In this document: piece by piece, positions 18,193 to 26,894 of the stretch
How positions within the stretch are numbered: position 1 is the first letter of the stretch
Layout: each line of letters begins with the position of its first letter
Assembly: GCF_947500975.1 (NCBI RefSeq)
Contig: NZ_CANMUE010000002.1
Location: 62,001 to 126,000, forward strand
Length of the DNA: 64,000 bases
Direction of reading: 5' to 3'
DNA from: an uncultured Polaribacter sp.
Lineage (GTDB): Bacteria > Bacteroidota > Bacteroidia > Flavobacteriales > Flavobacteriaceae
Notes under the pieces: model-generated
What the model was told of the DNA's origin: nothing
Databases searched by the model: none
The model's input: only the letters and a program-made list of their open reading frames with translations
Made by a program: the position numbers and the translations under genes

Positions 18193-19155
18193 ATGAAAAA
18201 ATTATTTAAAAATATTTTAAAAATAAATTTAATACTGCTATGTGTTATTACACTTTGTAGTTTGGTGAGTTGTGATGAGGATCTTTTTGCTTTTGATTTA
18301 CCTGAAGCAGGTTCTATTGAAGATACTACACCACCTACAGCTGCTTTTACTTATTTAGCAGATCCTGCTGGGTTTTATGTAATTAATTTTACAAATACAT
18401 CTTCAGAAGCTATTTCTTTTTTATGGGAGTTTCCTGATGGATCTACCACTACAGATGTAAATACACAATATACATTCCCAGAAGCTGAGGATGTATATCA
18501 AGTAACTTTAACTGCTACAGATGGAAACGGAGTTAGTAATACAGGTACTTTTGATGTAAATGTAGTGCCAGGTCCAGTAACTCCAGTGATTTTAAATCCA
18601 GATTTTGATGCTGGAACTGATGATTGGAGAGTTTCAAGCTTTTCAGATGGTACTACTACACCATTCAATACAAGTTCTGATGGGTCTCCAACAAATTATG
18701 ATGGGGAAGCTAGTGGTTTAACAAAAACAGCAGGAGCTAAATGGACAAGTGCTACTTCAATAAATGTAGCCGCTGATGGAACTATTACAAGAGACAATGC
18801 TTCAAGATTTGCATATCAAGCAATAACGATAACTGCAGGAGAACCATACATTTTAGAGTTAGAATATTCAATTAAAGATGATGTAGCGACAGATCCAGAA
18901 GGAGGTAGAAAAATTATTGCAGAAATGTTAGGTGGTACTTTTACAGATGGAGCTGATGCTTTTGCTGCTTCTCAAGGAAATGCTACACAACTTTTGGGTA
19001 GAGCAGAAGGTACAGTTGTTGATGGTAAAGGAGTTTTTAATAAACTTTATGTAGAGTTCGTTGCGCCAGCATCTGGTGAGGCATCTATATGGATTTCAGC
19101 TTCAACTCCTGTTGATGCGTATGTTGATAACGTTAAAGTTTATCCAGTAAACTAG
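18193..19155 (+). CDS. PKD-domain surface glycan-binding lipoprotein 1
   Basis: This 320-residue lipoprotein (LVSC then D-E-D-L-F, an acidic surface signal) has one PKD-like domain (about 48-127; FLWEFPDGSTTT, VTLTATDGNG). A C-terminal beta-sandwich (about 130-320) runs from PVILNPDFDAGTDDW to AYVDNVKVYPVN, the look of a carbohydrate-binding module. The position after SusD is where surface glycan-binding proteins (SusE/F-like) usually lie. The C-terminal module is clearly related to that of the next gene. Alginate binding is inferred; no catalytic motif is seen. Confidence 0.85.
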   Translation: MKKLFKNILKINLILLCVITLCSLVSCDEDLFAFDLPEAGSIEDTTPPTAAFTYLADPAGFYVINFTNTSSEAISFLWEFPDGSTTTDVNTQYTFPEAEDVYQVTLTATDGNGVSNTGTFDVNVVPGPVTPVILNPDFDAGTDDWRVSSFSDGTTTPFNTSSDGSPTNYDGEASGLTKTAGAKWTSATSINVAADGTITRDNASRFAYQAITITAGEPYILELEYSIKDDVATDPEGGRKIIAEMLGGTFTDGADAFAASQGNATQLLGRAEGTVVDGKGVFNKLYVEFVAPASGEASIWISASTPVDAYVDNVKVYPVN

Positions 19156-19190
19156 TTTTTACTTGATATATAACAAATAAAAAATAAAAT

Positions 19191-20942
19191 ATGATGAATT
19201 TATTAAATAAAGGAGTAAAAGCTTTGTTATTGGCGGTTCTTATGGTCGGTTGTGTCAATGATGATAATGATTTTAGACCTACAACAACTACTGGTACAGG
19301 TATTACTAAAGTTGTGTTGTCTAGTTTTGAAGCTGTTATTAGTGGAGATGGTACAGTAGTTACTGTAACACCATTATCTGTTGGTGCAGATTCATATGAA
19401 GTAGATTTTGGAGATGATACAAGTACCGAAGATGTATTAACTATATCGGAACAAAATGGATCGGTTACTTATGATTACCCTAATGAATTAGAAACAGTAG
19501 ATTATACAATTTCTGTAGTTGGTAAATCAAATGGACAAACTTCAGATAGTGATGTAAAATCAGAAGTTATAGAAATTACACATACACCAACAACTTTAAC
19601 AACTGCACCAACATCACCAGCTGTAGCTGATTTAGATGTATTATCTATATTTAGTGATGGTACAGAGATTGATGATGTTTTTACAGCTTATTCAACAGCA
19701 GTAGATTCTGACTTTGAAGCAGGTACTGCTCAATATAGTCTTGTAGAAGTTGGAGATGGATTAAACAATGTTATTCAATATTCTAGATTACGTGGCACTA
19801 CAACAGCATCTATTACTTTTGATAGCAGTATTGTTGTTGCAGATGCTTATGGAGCGGGTCAAAGTGCTGATAGTCTTCATATAGATCTTCATTCTATTCA
19901 TAATATAGGTGTAGATAAAGTTAAAATATCTTTAGGAGGTAAAACTTTTGAACAAGATTTAGTAAGTGATGAATGGACAGCTTTTGATATTGATTTAGCG
20001 GCTGAAGGTATTACAACTATTGATGATATAGTATTTGAATTAGGAACAAATGGTACAGCAAGTGATGAGGCAACACTTAATATAGATAATGTTTATTTGT
20101 ATAGAGAATCTCTTTCTACTCCTAGTTTTACTTTTGATGAAGATGATACTGATTATTCAGTAACGTTTACAGATGCTTCAGAATTAGCAACCAGTTACAG
20201 TTGGGATTTTGGAGATGGTTCTGGAACATCAACGGAAGCTAGTCCTACCTATGTCTATACAGATGGTGGTGTTGAAGCTACTTATACTGTAACATTAACA
20301 ACAACAAATAGTTTAGGTAAAACCACTTCAGTTTCACAAGATGTGACAGTAGGAGTAGTTCCAACTGGCCCAATCAATCCTGTAATTAACCATGGAGATT
20401 TTAATTTAAATGACTCTTCAATGTCAGATGCTTGGAAAATTGCAAATCCAGCATCAGGTAAGAGTGATCCTTTTGGGCGTAGTTCTGATGGTTCATGTAC
20501 AGATTATGATGGTACTGCAACTACATCAAAAACAAGAGGTGCAAAATGGTCAAGTAGTCAAGGTGCTTCAAATATAGATGGTTCACCTGTATCTGGTAAC
20601 ACAAGATACGCATATCAAGCGGTTACATTAAGTCCAAATACAGATTATGTTTTTGAATATGAATATGCAATAAGAACAGGAGGTTCTGATGATAACAGAG
20701 TTGTTGGTTTAATTTTAAATGGTCATTTTGAAGATAGTGATGTTGCTTTAGAAAGTAACCCATTGATAAAACATATTGGAACCGTAGCTAATGGTAAATT
20801 TGGTGATAATTCTTGTTCAGGAGGAACAGTAGTTAAAGAAACATTTAGATCTAATGCTGTAGGAGAGGTTGCAATTTTCTTTTACACGTTTAATGATAAA
20901 GATGCTTATATAGATAATGTTAAAATTTATCCAGCAGATTAA
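19191..20942 (+). CDS. PKD-domain surface glycan-binding lipoprotein 2
   Basis: This 583-residue lipoprotein (VGC then V-N-D-D-N-D, acidic) has more modules than its neighbour. They are a PKD-like domain (about 35-130), a beta-sandwich (about 140-300, ending LNIDNVYLY), a clear PKD domain (about 305-390; YSWDFGDGSG) and a C-terminal beta-sandwich (about 393-583) matching the C-terminus of the 18193 gene. Shared landmarks are GP..PVI, SSDGS.T.YDG, GAKW, RYAYQA and AYIDNVKIYP. It starts 35 bases after that gene. M1 and M2 are both possible starts. It probably holds the alginate chain at the surface for SusCD; this is inferred from position and modules. Confidence 0.85.
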   Translation: MMNLLNKGVKALLLAVLMVGCVNDDNDFRPTTTTGTGITKVVLSSFEAVISGDGTVVTVTPLSVGADSYEVDFGDDTSTEDVLTISEQNGSVTYDYPNELETVDYTISVVGKSNGQTSDSDVKSEVIEITHTPTTLTTAPTSPAVADLDVLSIFSDGTEIDDVFTAYSTAVDSDFEAGTAQYSLVEVGDGLNNVIQYSRLRGTTTASITFDSSIVVADAYGAGQSADSLHIDLHSIHNIGVDKVKISLGGKTFEQDLVSDEWTAFDIDLAAEGITTIDDIVFELGTNGTASDEATLNIDNVYLYRESLSTPSFTFDEDDTDYSVTFTDASELATSYSWDFGDGSGTSTEASPTYVYTDGGVEATYTVTLTTTNSLGKTTSVSQDVTVGVVPTGPINPVINHGDFNLNDSSMSDAWKIANPASGKSDPFGRSSDGSCTDYDGTATTSKTRGAKWSSSQGASNIDGSPVSGNTRYAYQAVTLSPNTDYVFEYEYAIRTGGSDDNRVVGLILNGHFEDSDVALESNPLIKHIGTVANGKFGDNSCSGGTVVKETFRSNAVGEVAIFFYTFNDKDAYIDNVKIYPAD

Positions 20943-20948
20943 ATTATT

Positions 20949-21890
20949 ATGAGGTATTGTTTTAAAACTTTAATTCTTTTTTTAGCAGTAACATTATCTG
21001 TATCTATTGATACTATCGGTCAAACAAAGACCGATAGTATTTCTAAAGAAATAGTTAATCTTACAAAAAAAGATAAAAAGAAGAAAAAAAAGAAAAGGAA
21101 AAAAAAGAAGAAAAAAGTTAAACTTCCTAAAATAGATTTAAGTCATTGGAAAGTAACTCTACCTGTTGCAAACGAAAAAGGAAAGCCTTATAATATTGAG
21201 CCACCAGAAATATTAGATTTTGCTAAAAACGAAATAGCAAAACCTTATATGTATATTGATTCTACTAGGGGAGCTATTGTATTTCATGCAATGCCAACTA
21301 ACTCTAAAACAAGAAATACAAAATATACACGATCTGAGTTAAGAGAGCAAATGGTTCCTGGAAGTAATAAAAAGAATTGGACGTTTGAAGACGGTGGTTA
21401 TATGAGAGCTAAAATAGCAATGGACGCCTCATCTAAAGATTCTAAAGGGAAATACCATAGAACTATAATCATGCAAATCCATGGAAGATTAACAGATGAA
21501 CAACGAGATTTAATAGGAGAAGATGATAATAATGCACCACCAATTCTAAAGATATATTGGGATAAAGGAAAAATAAGAATCAAAACAAAAGTTCTTAAAA
21601 ACCTAAATGCCACTTATGAAGAAATGTTGCATGAAGATGCTTGGGGTAATGATAAAGGTTTTAACTTTGAACAAGAAGTTGGTTTTAAAAAATTTACTTT
21701 AGAAGTAAAAGTATCTAAAGGAAAAATGGTTATTATTTTAAATAAAAATGAGTACAAAGTGTATGAGGATATACACATGAGAAAATGGGGGATTTTTGAA
21801 AATTACTTTAAAGCAGGAAATTATTTTCAATCTAGAGATAAAGGATCTTTTTCAAAAGTTAGATTTTATGAATTAGAAGTTAGTCATTAA
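20949..21890 (+). CDS. PL7-family alginate lyase with poly-lysine linker
   Basis: This 313-residue secreted endolyase has a signal peptide (about 1-25), then a very basic linker (residues 40-58, nearly all Lys with one Arg and one Asp), then one PL7 jelly-roll domain (about 60-313). All three PL7 signatures are present: RSELREQM (128-135), QIH (176-178) and YFKAGNYFQ (286-294), with R131, Q176, H178 and Y292 as the expected catalytic set. There is no lipobox and no type IX tail. The QIH form of the motif is usually linked to activity on guluronate-containing alginate; that preference is known for the family but not shown here. The linker is encoded by an A-rich purine tract at 21065-21116, reported separately. 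It starts 6 bases after the PKD gene. Confidence 0.94.
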   Translation: MRYCFKTLILFLAVTLSVSIDTIGQTKTDSISKEIVNLTKKDKKKKKKKRKKKKKKVKLPKIDLSHWKVTLPVANEKGKPYNIEPPEILDFAKNEIAKPYMYIDSTRGAIVFHAMPTNSKTRNTKYTRSELREQMVPGSNKKNWTFEDGGYMRAKIAMDASSKDSKGKYHRTIIMQIHGRLTDEQRDLIGEDDNNAPPILKIYWDKGKIRIKTKVLKNLNATYEEMLHEDAWGNDKGFNFEQEVGFKKFTLEVKVSKGKMVIILNKNEYKVYEDIHMRKWGIFENYFKAGNYFQSRDKGSFSKVRFYELEVSH

Positions 21891-21947
21891 TATAAATTTA
21901 TTTTGTTTATTTGATTTTCTTATAGACAAAAAGTTTTTCAAAAGATT

Positions 21948-22655
21948 ATGAAATTAGAAATATTAACCAAATCAGAAAATTTTAATATTCAAAAAGATAT
22001 TTTATCTAAGATTAAAGATTTAATAAACTTTAAGAATTTAGAACCTGGTGATAAACTCCCTTCAGAAAGAATGCTTTCTGAAAAGTTTGGTGTTTCTAGG
22101 AGTAATGTAAGAGAAGCAATACAAAAGTTAGAATTTTATGGTATTTTAAAATCGATACCACAAAGTGGAACTTTTGTTGCCAACATTGGTGTCATTGCCA
22201 TGAACGGAATGATTGATGATATTTTAAGATTAGATGAACCAGATTTTAAATCGTTAGTAGAAACAAGAATTTTACTAGAATTAAAAACTGCAAGACTTGC
22301 AGCTTTAAGAAGAACAGAAGAAGATTTAATAAAATTAAAAGCAGCATTAGACGCTTATAAAGAAAAAGTTTTAAATGGAGAAGATGCAGTTCAAGAAGAT
22401 TTATTATTTCATTTAGCTATTGCAAAAGCAAGTGGTAATAGTTCTATGAATACTTTTATGTTGATAATCACTCCAGAAATAATTACAAATTTTAAAGAAT
22501 ATCATGTTTGCGATGCAGGCTTAGCTCAAAGAGGTATAGCTGATCATCAAGCAATTTTTGATGCAATTAAAGAACAAAACCCAAAATTAGCAAAGCAAAA
22601 GATGAAAGAGCACTTTAAAGAGCTTTACATTTATTGCTATAACTTAAACGAATAA
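21948..22655 (+). CDS. FadR-type GntR regulator, probable repressor of the alginate genes
   Basis: This 235-residue transcription factor has an N-terminal winged helix (about 12-82; LEPGDKLPSERMLSEKFGVSRS and IPQSGTFV are GntR hallmarks) and a C-terminal helical FCD ligand domain (about 95-230; metal-site type residues in LLFHLAIAKASGN and IADHQAIFDAI). It lies inside the second susC unit, so it would be controlled by its own operator at 13395. A GntR repressor of alginate genes (AusR) that responds to KDG is known in the flavobacterium Zobellia galactanivorans, and this protein is a plausible counterpart. FadR-type proteins bind TGGT..ACCA sites, which fits the four operators in this window; the pairing is inferred. 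Confidence 0.9.
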   Translation: MKLEILTKSENFNIQKDILSKIKDLINFKNLEPGDKLPSERMLSEKFGVSRSNVREAIQKLEFYGILKSIPQSGTFVANIGVIAMNGMIDDILRLDEPDFKSLVETRILLELKTARLAALRRTEEDLIKLKAALDAYKEKVLNGEDAVQEDLLFHLAIAKASGNSSMNTFMLIITPEIITNFKEYHVCDAGLAQRGIADHQAIFDAIKEQNPKLAKQKMKEHFKELYIYCYNLNE

Positions 22656-22672
22656 ATAAAAAACTATTTAAG

Positions 22673-23959
22673 ATGAAATTAAAAGGATTACGATGGTGGA
22701 TTATAGCTCTCATATTTATTGCAACTGTAATAAATTATATTGATAGAACAGCTTTTGCTTTATTATGGCCAGAAATGGGAAAAGATCTTGGCATGGATAA
22801 TACAGATTATGCTATTATGTTAAATGTCTTTATGGCAGCTTATGCGGCAGGAAAATTTCTTTCAGGAAAATTATATGATCAAATTGGTACAAGGTTAGGG
22901 TTTACAGTTTCTATTATAGTTTGGTCTGTAGCTTCTGCTCTTCACGCTTTTACTGCAGGTTTAGTTTCTTTGTCTATTGTAAGGGGGCTTTTAGGTTTAG
23001 GTGAAGCAGGTAATTGGCCAGGAGCTGTAAAAAGTAATGGTGAATGGTTTCCTATCAAAGAAAGAGCTATAGCGCAAGGTATTTTTAATTCTGGAGCATC
23101 TATTGGAAATGTAATTGCTCCATTTATAATTGTATGGTTATATTCAAGTTTCGGTTGGAAGTCTACATATATTATATTAGGTTCAGTTGGTGTATTATGG
23201 GTAATTCCTTGGTTGTTCTTAAATAAATCTACACCAGAAAAACACCCTTGGGTTACTCAAGAAGAAAGGGATTTAATACTCGCTGATAAGATTGAAAAAG
23301 ACGAATTAGTAAATGGTAAGAAAGTGAAAGGATTAAGTGTAGGCAAAATATTAAGCTATAAAGAATCTTGGGGAGTACTATTATGTAGATTTTTTATGGA
23401 ACCTATTTGGTGGTTTTTTGCAGGTTGGATGCCAATTTATTTAAATAAAACATTTGGTTTAAGTATTGAAGAAATTGCAGCCACTATGTGGATATCATAT
23501 TTAATGGCTGCTGCTGGTAGTATTGTAGGAGGATGGTTTTCTGGTTTTTTAATGAAAACAAAATCTGTTGATTCTGCTAGAAAATTAACAATATCTACTG
23601 GAGGATTACTTGTTTTTATTGGTTTTGTATGTATCATACTTTTTGTAGGTGAAGATAATTTTATGACATTTATTTATTTAGCAGGTTTAGTCCTTTTTGG
23701 GTTTCAGTTTGCTATTGGAAATGTACAAACAATATCTAGTGATTTATTTAGAGGCCCATCTGTAGGTACTCTTGCTGGTTTAGCTGGTACAGTTGCAGCA
23801 GTTTCTCCAATGATTATGAATTGGTTTATAGGTACTATAACATCAGAAGGTTCTTACACTCCTGCATTTATAGCTATAACTGTTTCTGTTATTTTAGGAG
23901 TTTTAGCTATTTATATTTTAATAAAACAGATAGGACCTGTAAGAAAAATAGCAGATTAA
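22673..23959 (+). CDS. MFS transporter of the hexuronate type, probable DEH importer
   Basis: This 428-residue inner-membrane protein with about 12 membrane helices belongs to the anion:cation symporter branch of the major facilitator superfamily (ExuT and relatives). Seen in the sequence are NYIDRTAFALLWPEM at the first helix, a GRLGD-like loop (KLYDQIGTRLGF), GLGEAGNWPGAVKSNGEWFP and a conserved FMEPIWWFFAGWMPIYL. Placement between the regulator and the SDR reductase suggests it brings unsaturated uronate or DEH from periplasm to cytoplasm. The exact substrate cannot be read from sequence. Confidence 0.9.
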   Translation: MKLKGLRWWIIALIFIATVINYIDRTAFALLWPEMGKDLGMDNTDYAIMLNVFMAAYAAGKFLSGKLYDQIGTRLGFTVSIIVWSVASALHAFTAGLVSLSIVRGLLGLGEAGNWPGAVKSNGEWFPIKERAIAQGIFNSGASIGNVIAPFIIVWLYSSFGWKSTYIILGSVGVLWVIPWLFLNKSTPEKHPWVTQEERDLILADKIEKDELVNGKKVKGLSVGKILSYKESWGVLLCRFFMEPIWWFFAGWMPIYLNKTFGLSIEEIAATMWISYLMAAAGSIVGGWFSGFLMKTKSVDSARKLTISTGGLLVFIGFVCIILFVGEDNFMTFIYLAGLVLFGFQFAIGNVQTISSDLFRGPSVGTLAGLAGTVAAVSPMIMNWFIGTITSEGSYTPAFIAITVSVILGVLAIYILIKQIGPVRKIAD

Positions 23960-24010
23960 ATAATAATTTCTATAAATTAAATAAAACAACAAAAATTAAA
24001 TTAATATAAT

Positions 24011-24775
24011 ATGAGTAAATTAGAAGGAAAGGTAGCTGTAATTACAGGAGCTACTGGTGGTATAGGTTTTGAAGTAGCAAAAAGATTAGGTAATGATGGT
24101 TTTACCGTAATTTTAAATGGTATTCAAGATGAAGAAGGTGCAAGTAGAGTTGCTGAACTTACGGCAGAAGGAATTACTGCTGAGTACTATGGTTTTGATG
24201 TTACAAAAGAAGAAGAAGTAACAGCAAACATTAATAAAATTGGAGAGAAGTACGGTAAAATTGATGTACTTGTAAACAATGCTGGAGGTTTAGGTGGTAG
24301 ATCTCGTTTTGAAGAAATGACAACTGATTTTTACAGATTTGTAATGGCATTAAATCTTGATTCTGCATTTTTTGCTTCAAGAGCAGCTATTCCTTATTTA
24401 AAGAAAAGTGATTATGCTTCAATAATTAACTATACATCTAATGCAGGATGGAATGCAGGTGGACCAGGTGCTGGTATCTATGGAACATCTAAAGCAGGTG
24501 TACATGCAATTACAAGAGCTCTAGCTAAAGATTTAGCTGAGTATGGTATTAGAGTTAATGCAGTATCTCCAGGAACTATTGATACTCCATTTCACGCACA
24601 AATTAAATCTACTAAACCAGAAGTTTTTGCTTCTTGGGCAAACAATATTATGTTAGGTAGATTAGGTCAACCTGAAGATGTTGCTGGTGTTGTTTCTTTC
24701 TTAGCTGGTAAAGATTCTGCTTTCTTAACAGCAGAAACTATCCAAGTTGGTGGTGGACAAGCTTTAGGTATTTAA
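24011..24775 (+). CDS. SDR-family DEH reductase (probable)
   Basis: This 254-residue classical short-chain dehydrogenase has TGATGGIG (12-19, cofactor loop), NNAG (89-92), N115, S143, Y157 and K161 (YGTSK), a complete catalytic tetrad. In alginate loci this gene class reduces DEH (4-deoxy-L-erythro-5-hexoseulose uronate) to 2-keto-3-deoxygluconate, the substrate of the kinase at 26895. That assignment comes from context; by sequence alone it could be any SDR, including a 3-oxoacyl-ACP reductase. It is the last gene before a strong terminator. Confidence 0.88.
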   Translation: MSKLEGKVAVITGATGGIGFEVAKRLGNDGFTVILNGIQDEEGASRVAELTAEGITAEYYGFDVTKEEEVTANINKIGEKYGKIDVLVNNAGGLGGRSRFEEMTTDFYRFVMALNLDSAFFASRAAIPYLKKSDYASIINYTSNAGWNAGGPGAGIYGTSKAGVHAITRALAKDLAEYGIRVNAVSPGTIDTPFHAQIKSTKPEVFASWANNIMLGRLGQPEDVAGVVSFLAGKDSAFLTAETIQVGGGQALGI

Positions 24776-24803
24776 GAAAATAATATTTTTTTTGAATTTG
24801 ATT

Positions 24804-24840
24804 AAAAGTCGTTTTGAAATTTTCAAAACGGCTTTTATTT
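24804..24840 (+). terminator. Terminator of the second susC unit
   Basis: A near-perfect 16-bp stem (24804-24819 with 24821-24836, one G-T pair) is built on AAAAGTCGTTTTGAAA and its mirror and followed by a T-rich tail. It lies 28 bases after the SDR stop and ends the long operon. Confidence 0.85.
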
Positions 24841-24864
24841 TTATTATTTTAATCCTACCTTTTT

Positions 24865-25707
24865 ATGAAAAAAAATAAAGCAATTTTTTATATGATTTTT
24901 AGTGTAATTGCTTTTGCAGTTATGAATGCAATTGTAAAATATTTAAATGTATTTAATGTATATCAAATTGTTTTTTTTAGATCAATTGGTACTTTAGCAA
25001 TTACTATCCCTTTAGTTGTAAAAAATAAAATCCCTTTTTTAGGTACTAAAAGAAAGTTATTGCTCTTGAGAGGAATTGCAGGTGTAATTTCTTTAACTTG
25101 TTTTTTTCAATCCTTAAACTATTTAGCCGTTGGTACAGCAGTTTCTTTAAGGTATACTTCACCAATTTTCGCTGCTATTTTTGCAATGTTTTTTTTGAAA
25201 GAAAAGGTAAAACCTATTCAATGGTTGTTATTTATAATCGCATTTATAGGTGTTTTAATAATTAAAGGTTTTGGGGTAGATGTTGATACTACTGGACTTC
25301 TGTTAGTTATTTGTTCTGCAATTTTTTTAGGATTTATATTTGTTATTATTCGCAAAATTGGAGGAAAAGAAAATCCTTTAGTGATTATTAATTATTTTAT
25401 GATAATCGCTTTTATTTTTGGAGGATTTATGTCCATTAATAACTGGGTAAGCCCAAATTTTTTAGAATGGATGCTACTATTTAGCTTAGGTGTTTTTGGT
25501 TATGTAGGTCAATTATATATGACCAAAGCTTTTCAATCAGATGAAACAAGTATGATTGCACCATTGAAATATTTAGAAGTTATCTTTATGATTATTATTG
25601 GTGCTACTTGGTTTAAAGAAGTTTATAATCTTTATACTCTATTTGGAGTTTTCTTAATTTTATTGGGTTTAATTTATAATATTTATATTAAAAATCAATC
25701 GAAGTAG
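24865..25707 (+). CDS. EamA/DMT-family permease
   Basis: This 280-residue inner-membrane protein has about ten predicted helices in two repeated EamA halves (about 4-135 and 145-275). Typical segments are FFRSIGTLAITIPL, RYTSPIFAAIFAMFFLKEKV and, in the second half, APLKYLEVIFMIIIGATWFKE. It lies after the terminator of the alginate operon and converges with the LacI gene (5-bp gap), so it is probably a separate unit. The substrate of such drug/metabolite exporters cannot be deduced. Its place between two parts of the alginate locus makes a role in that pathway possible but unsupported. Confidence 0.88.
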   Translation: MKKNKAIFYMIFSVIAFAVMNAIVKYLNVFNVYQIVFFRSIGTLAITIPLVVKNKIPFLGTKRKLLLLRGIAGVISLTCFFQSLNYLAVGTAVSLRYTSPIFAAIFAMFFLKEKVKPIQWLLFIIAFIGVLIIKGFGVDVDTTGLLLVICSAIFLGFIFVIIRKIGGKENPLVIINYFMIIAFIFGGFMSINNWVSPNFLEWMLLFSLGVFGYVGQLYMTKAFQSDETSMIAPLKYLEVIFMIIIGATWFKEVYNLYTLFGVFLILLGLIYNIYIKNQSK

Positions 25708-25712
25708 TAAAG

Positions 25713-26744
25713 TTATTTTTCTTTTTTAAATGAAGATTCTCGTACTAAGAGTTCGGCCTTTAAAATAATCTTATTTAAAGATTGAGAAAAATTATTTTTA
25801 TCAGCATAATTTAAAAAAGCTTCAGCAGCAATTCTACCTATATTATATGCATGCTGATTTACACTTGTTATAGTAGGTGTTACCATAGAAGTAAAAGGTT
25901 CATTACCAAAACCAACCAAAGCAATTTCGTTTGGTATGGCTATGTTTTGCTCATTTAAAATTTGTAGAGCGCCTAAAGCAGCATAATCTCCAGCTACATA
26001 AACAGCATCAGGCCTATTTTTTAAAGCTAGTAATTGCAGCATTTTTTTTCTTCCATCTTCAATAGTCAAATTACTTTCTATAATAAGTTCTTCGTCTAAC
26101 GAAAGATTATGTTTTTTAATAGCATCTACATAACCTTTAATTCTATTGTTGTAAATTCTTGTACGTTTAAAACCACCAATATGAGCAATTCTTTTACAGC
26201 CTTGATCTACTAAGTGATTTACAATAAGATGACTACTATTATAATCATCAATACCTATATAATCTACATTTAAATCATTTTCTCCACGATCAAAAGTAAT
26301 TAGTGGTATTCCTGCAGATTTTATTTTTTCAAAATATTCCAAATCAACAGTTTCATTTGCCATAGAAGCTATAATTCCATCAACTTGAGTATATAATAAG
26401 GTATCAATATTTTTACATTCTTTTTCATAAGATTCGTTAGATTGAGTTATAATAACATTATAACCTTTTTCATTTAAAACTTCTTCTATATTGTGAATTG
26501 CTGATGAAAAAAAATTGCTATTTGTTTTGGGTACAATAACACCAACCAACTTACTTTTACCACTTCTAAGCGCACTTGCTAGGTGATTTGGTTGATAATT
26601 TAAGTTTTCTGCTACTTGTTTTACAGCTTTTTTAGTCTTATCACTAATTCTAGAATCATTATGTAAGGCTTTTGAAACGGCTGCTGCAGAAATATTTAAC
26701 ACGTTTGCAATATCTTTTATGGTAGTTTTCTTTTTATTTGTCAA
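25713..26744 (-). CDS. LacI-family transcription regulator
   Basis: This 343-residue protein has an N-terminal helix-turn-helix (TIKDIANVLNISAAAVSKALHN, about 8-29) and hinge helix (NHLASALRSGKSK), then a periplasmic-binding-protein-like sugar domain (about 62-338; VGVIVPKTNSNFF, VDGIIAS, DRGENDLNVDYIGIDDY). It is divergent from kdgK. Two LacI-type operators (TTAAACGTTTAA) sit in the shared 150-bp promoter region, one directly after its own -7 element, so it should repress itself and kdgK/kdgA. The ligand is probably KDG or a related uronate intermediate; this is inferred from the target genes. Confidence 0.92.
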   Translation of the reverse strand: MTNKKKTTIKDIANVLNISAAAVSKALHNDSRISDKTKKAVKQVAENLNYQPNHLASALRSGKSKLVGVIVPKTNSNFFSSAIHNIEEVLNEKGYNVIITQSNESYEKECKNIDTLLYTQVDGIIASMANETVDLEYFEKIKSAGIPLITFDRGENDLNVDYIGIDDYNSSHLIVNHLVDQGCKRIAHIGGFKRTRIYNNRIKGYVDAIKKHNLSLDEELIIESNLTIEDGRKKMLQLLALKNRPDAVYVAGDYAALGALQILNEQNIAIPNEIALVGFGNEPFTSMVTPTITSVNQHAYNIGRIAAEAFLNYADKNNFSQSLNKIILKAELLVRESSFKKEK

Positions 26745-26760
26745 ATTTTTATATATTTGC

Positions 26761-26803
26761 TTAAACGTTTAAACAAATATACAGTTTAATCATTAAAGTC
26801 AAA
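26761..26803 (-). promoter_or_regulatory. lacI promoter with overlapping LacI operator
   Basis: On the minus strand TTTG (26800-26803), 18 bases, TATATTTG (26774-26781) forms a good Bacteroidota promoter. The perfect 12-bp palindrome TTAAACGTTTAA (26761-26772) begins one base after the -7 element, covering the start point. This suggests autorepression. Confidence 0.82.
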
Positions 26804-26848
26804 ACAAATAAGCTTATTATACGTTTTGATTTTTATTTTAACAACTGC

Positions 26849-26860
26849 TTAAACGTTTAA
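26849..26860. promoter_or_regulatory. Second LacI operator, upstream of kdgK
   Basis: This is a perfect copy of TTAAACGTTTAA, 34 bases before the kdgK ATG and 88 bases centre to centre from the first copy. A weak -7-like TATACGTTTTG lies at about 26818-26828, so the operator would fall just after the kdgK start point. The central CG is typical of LacI-family sites. Confidence 0.82.
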
Positions 26861-26894
26861 CCAAATTCAATTTTAATAAAAGATATAATAAATT

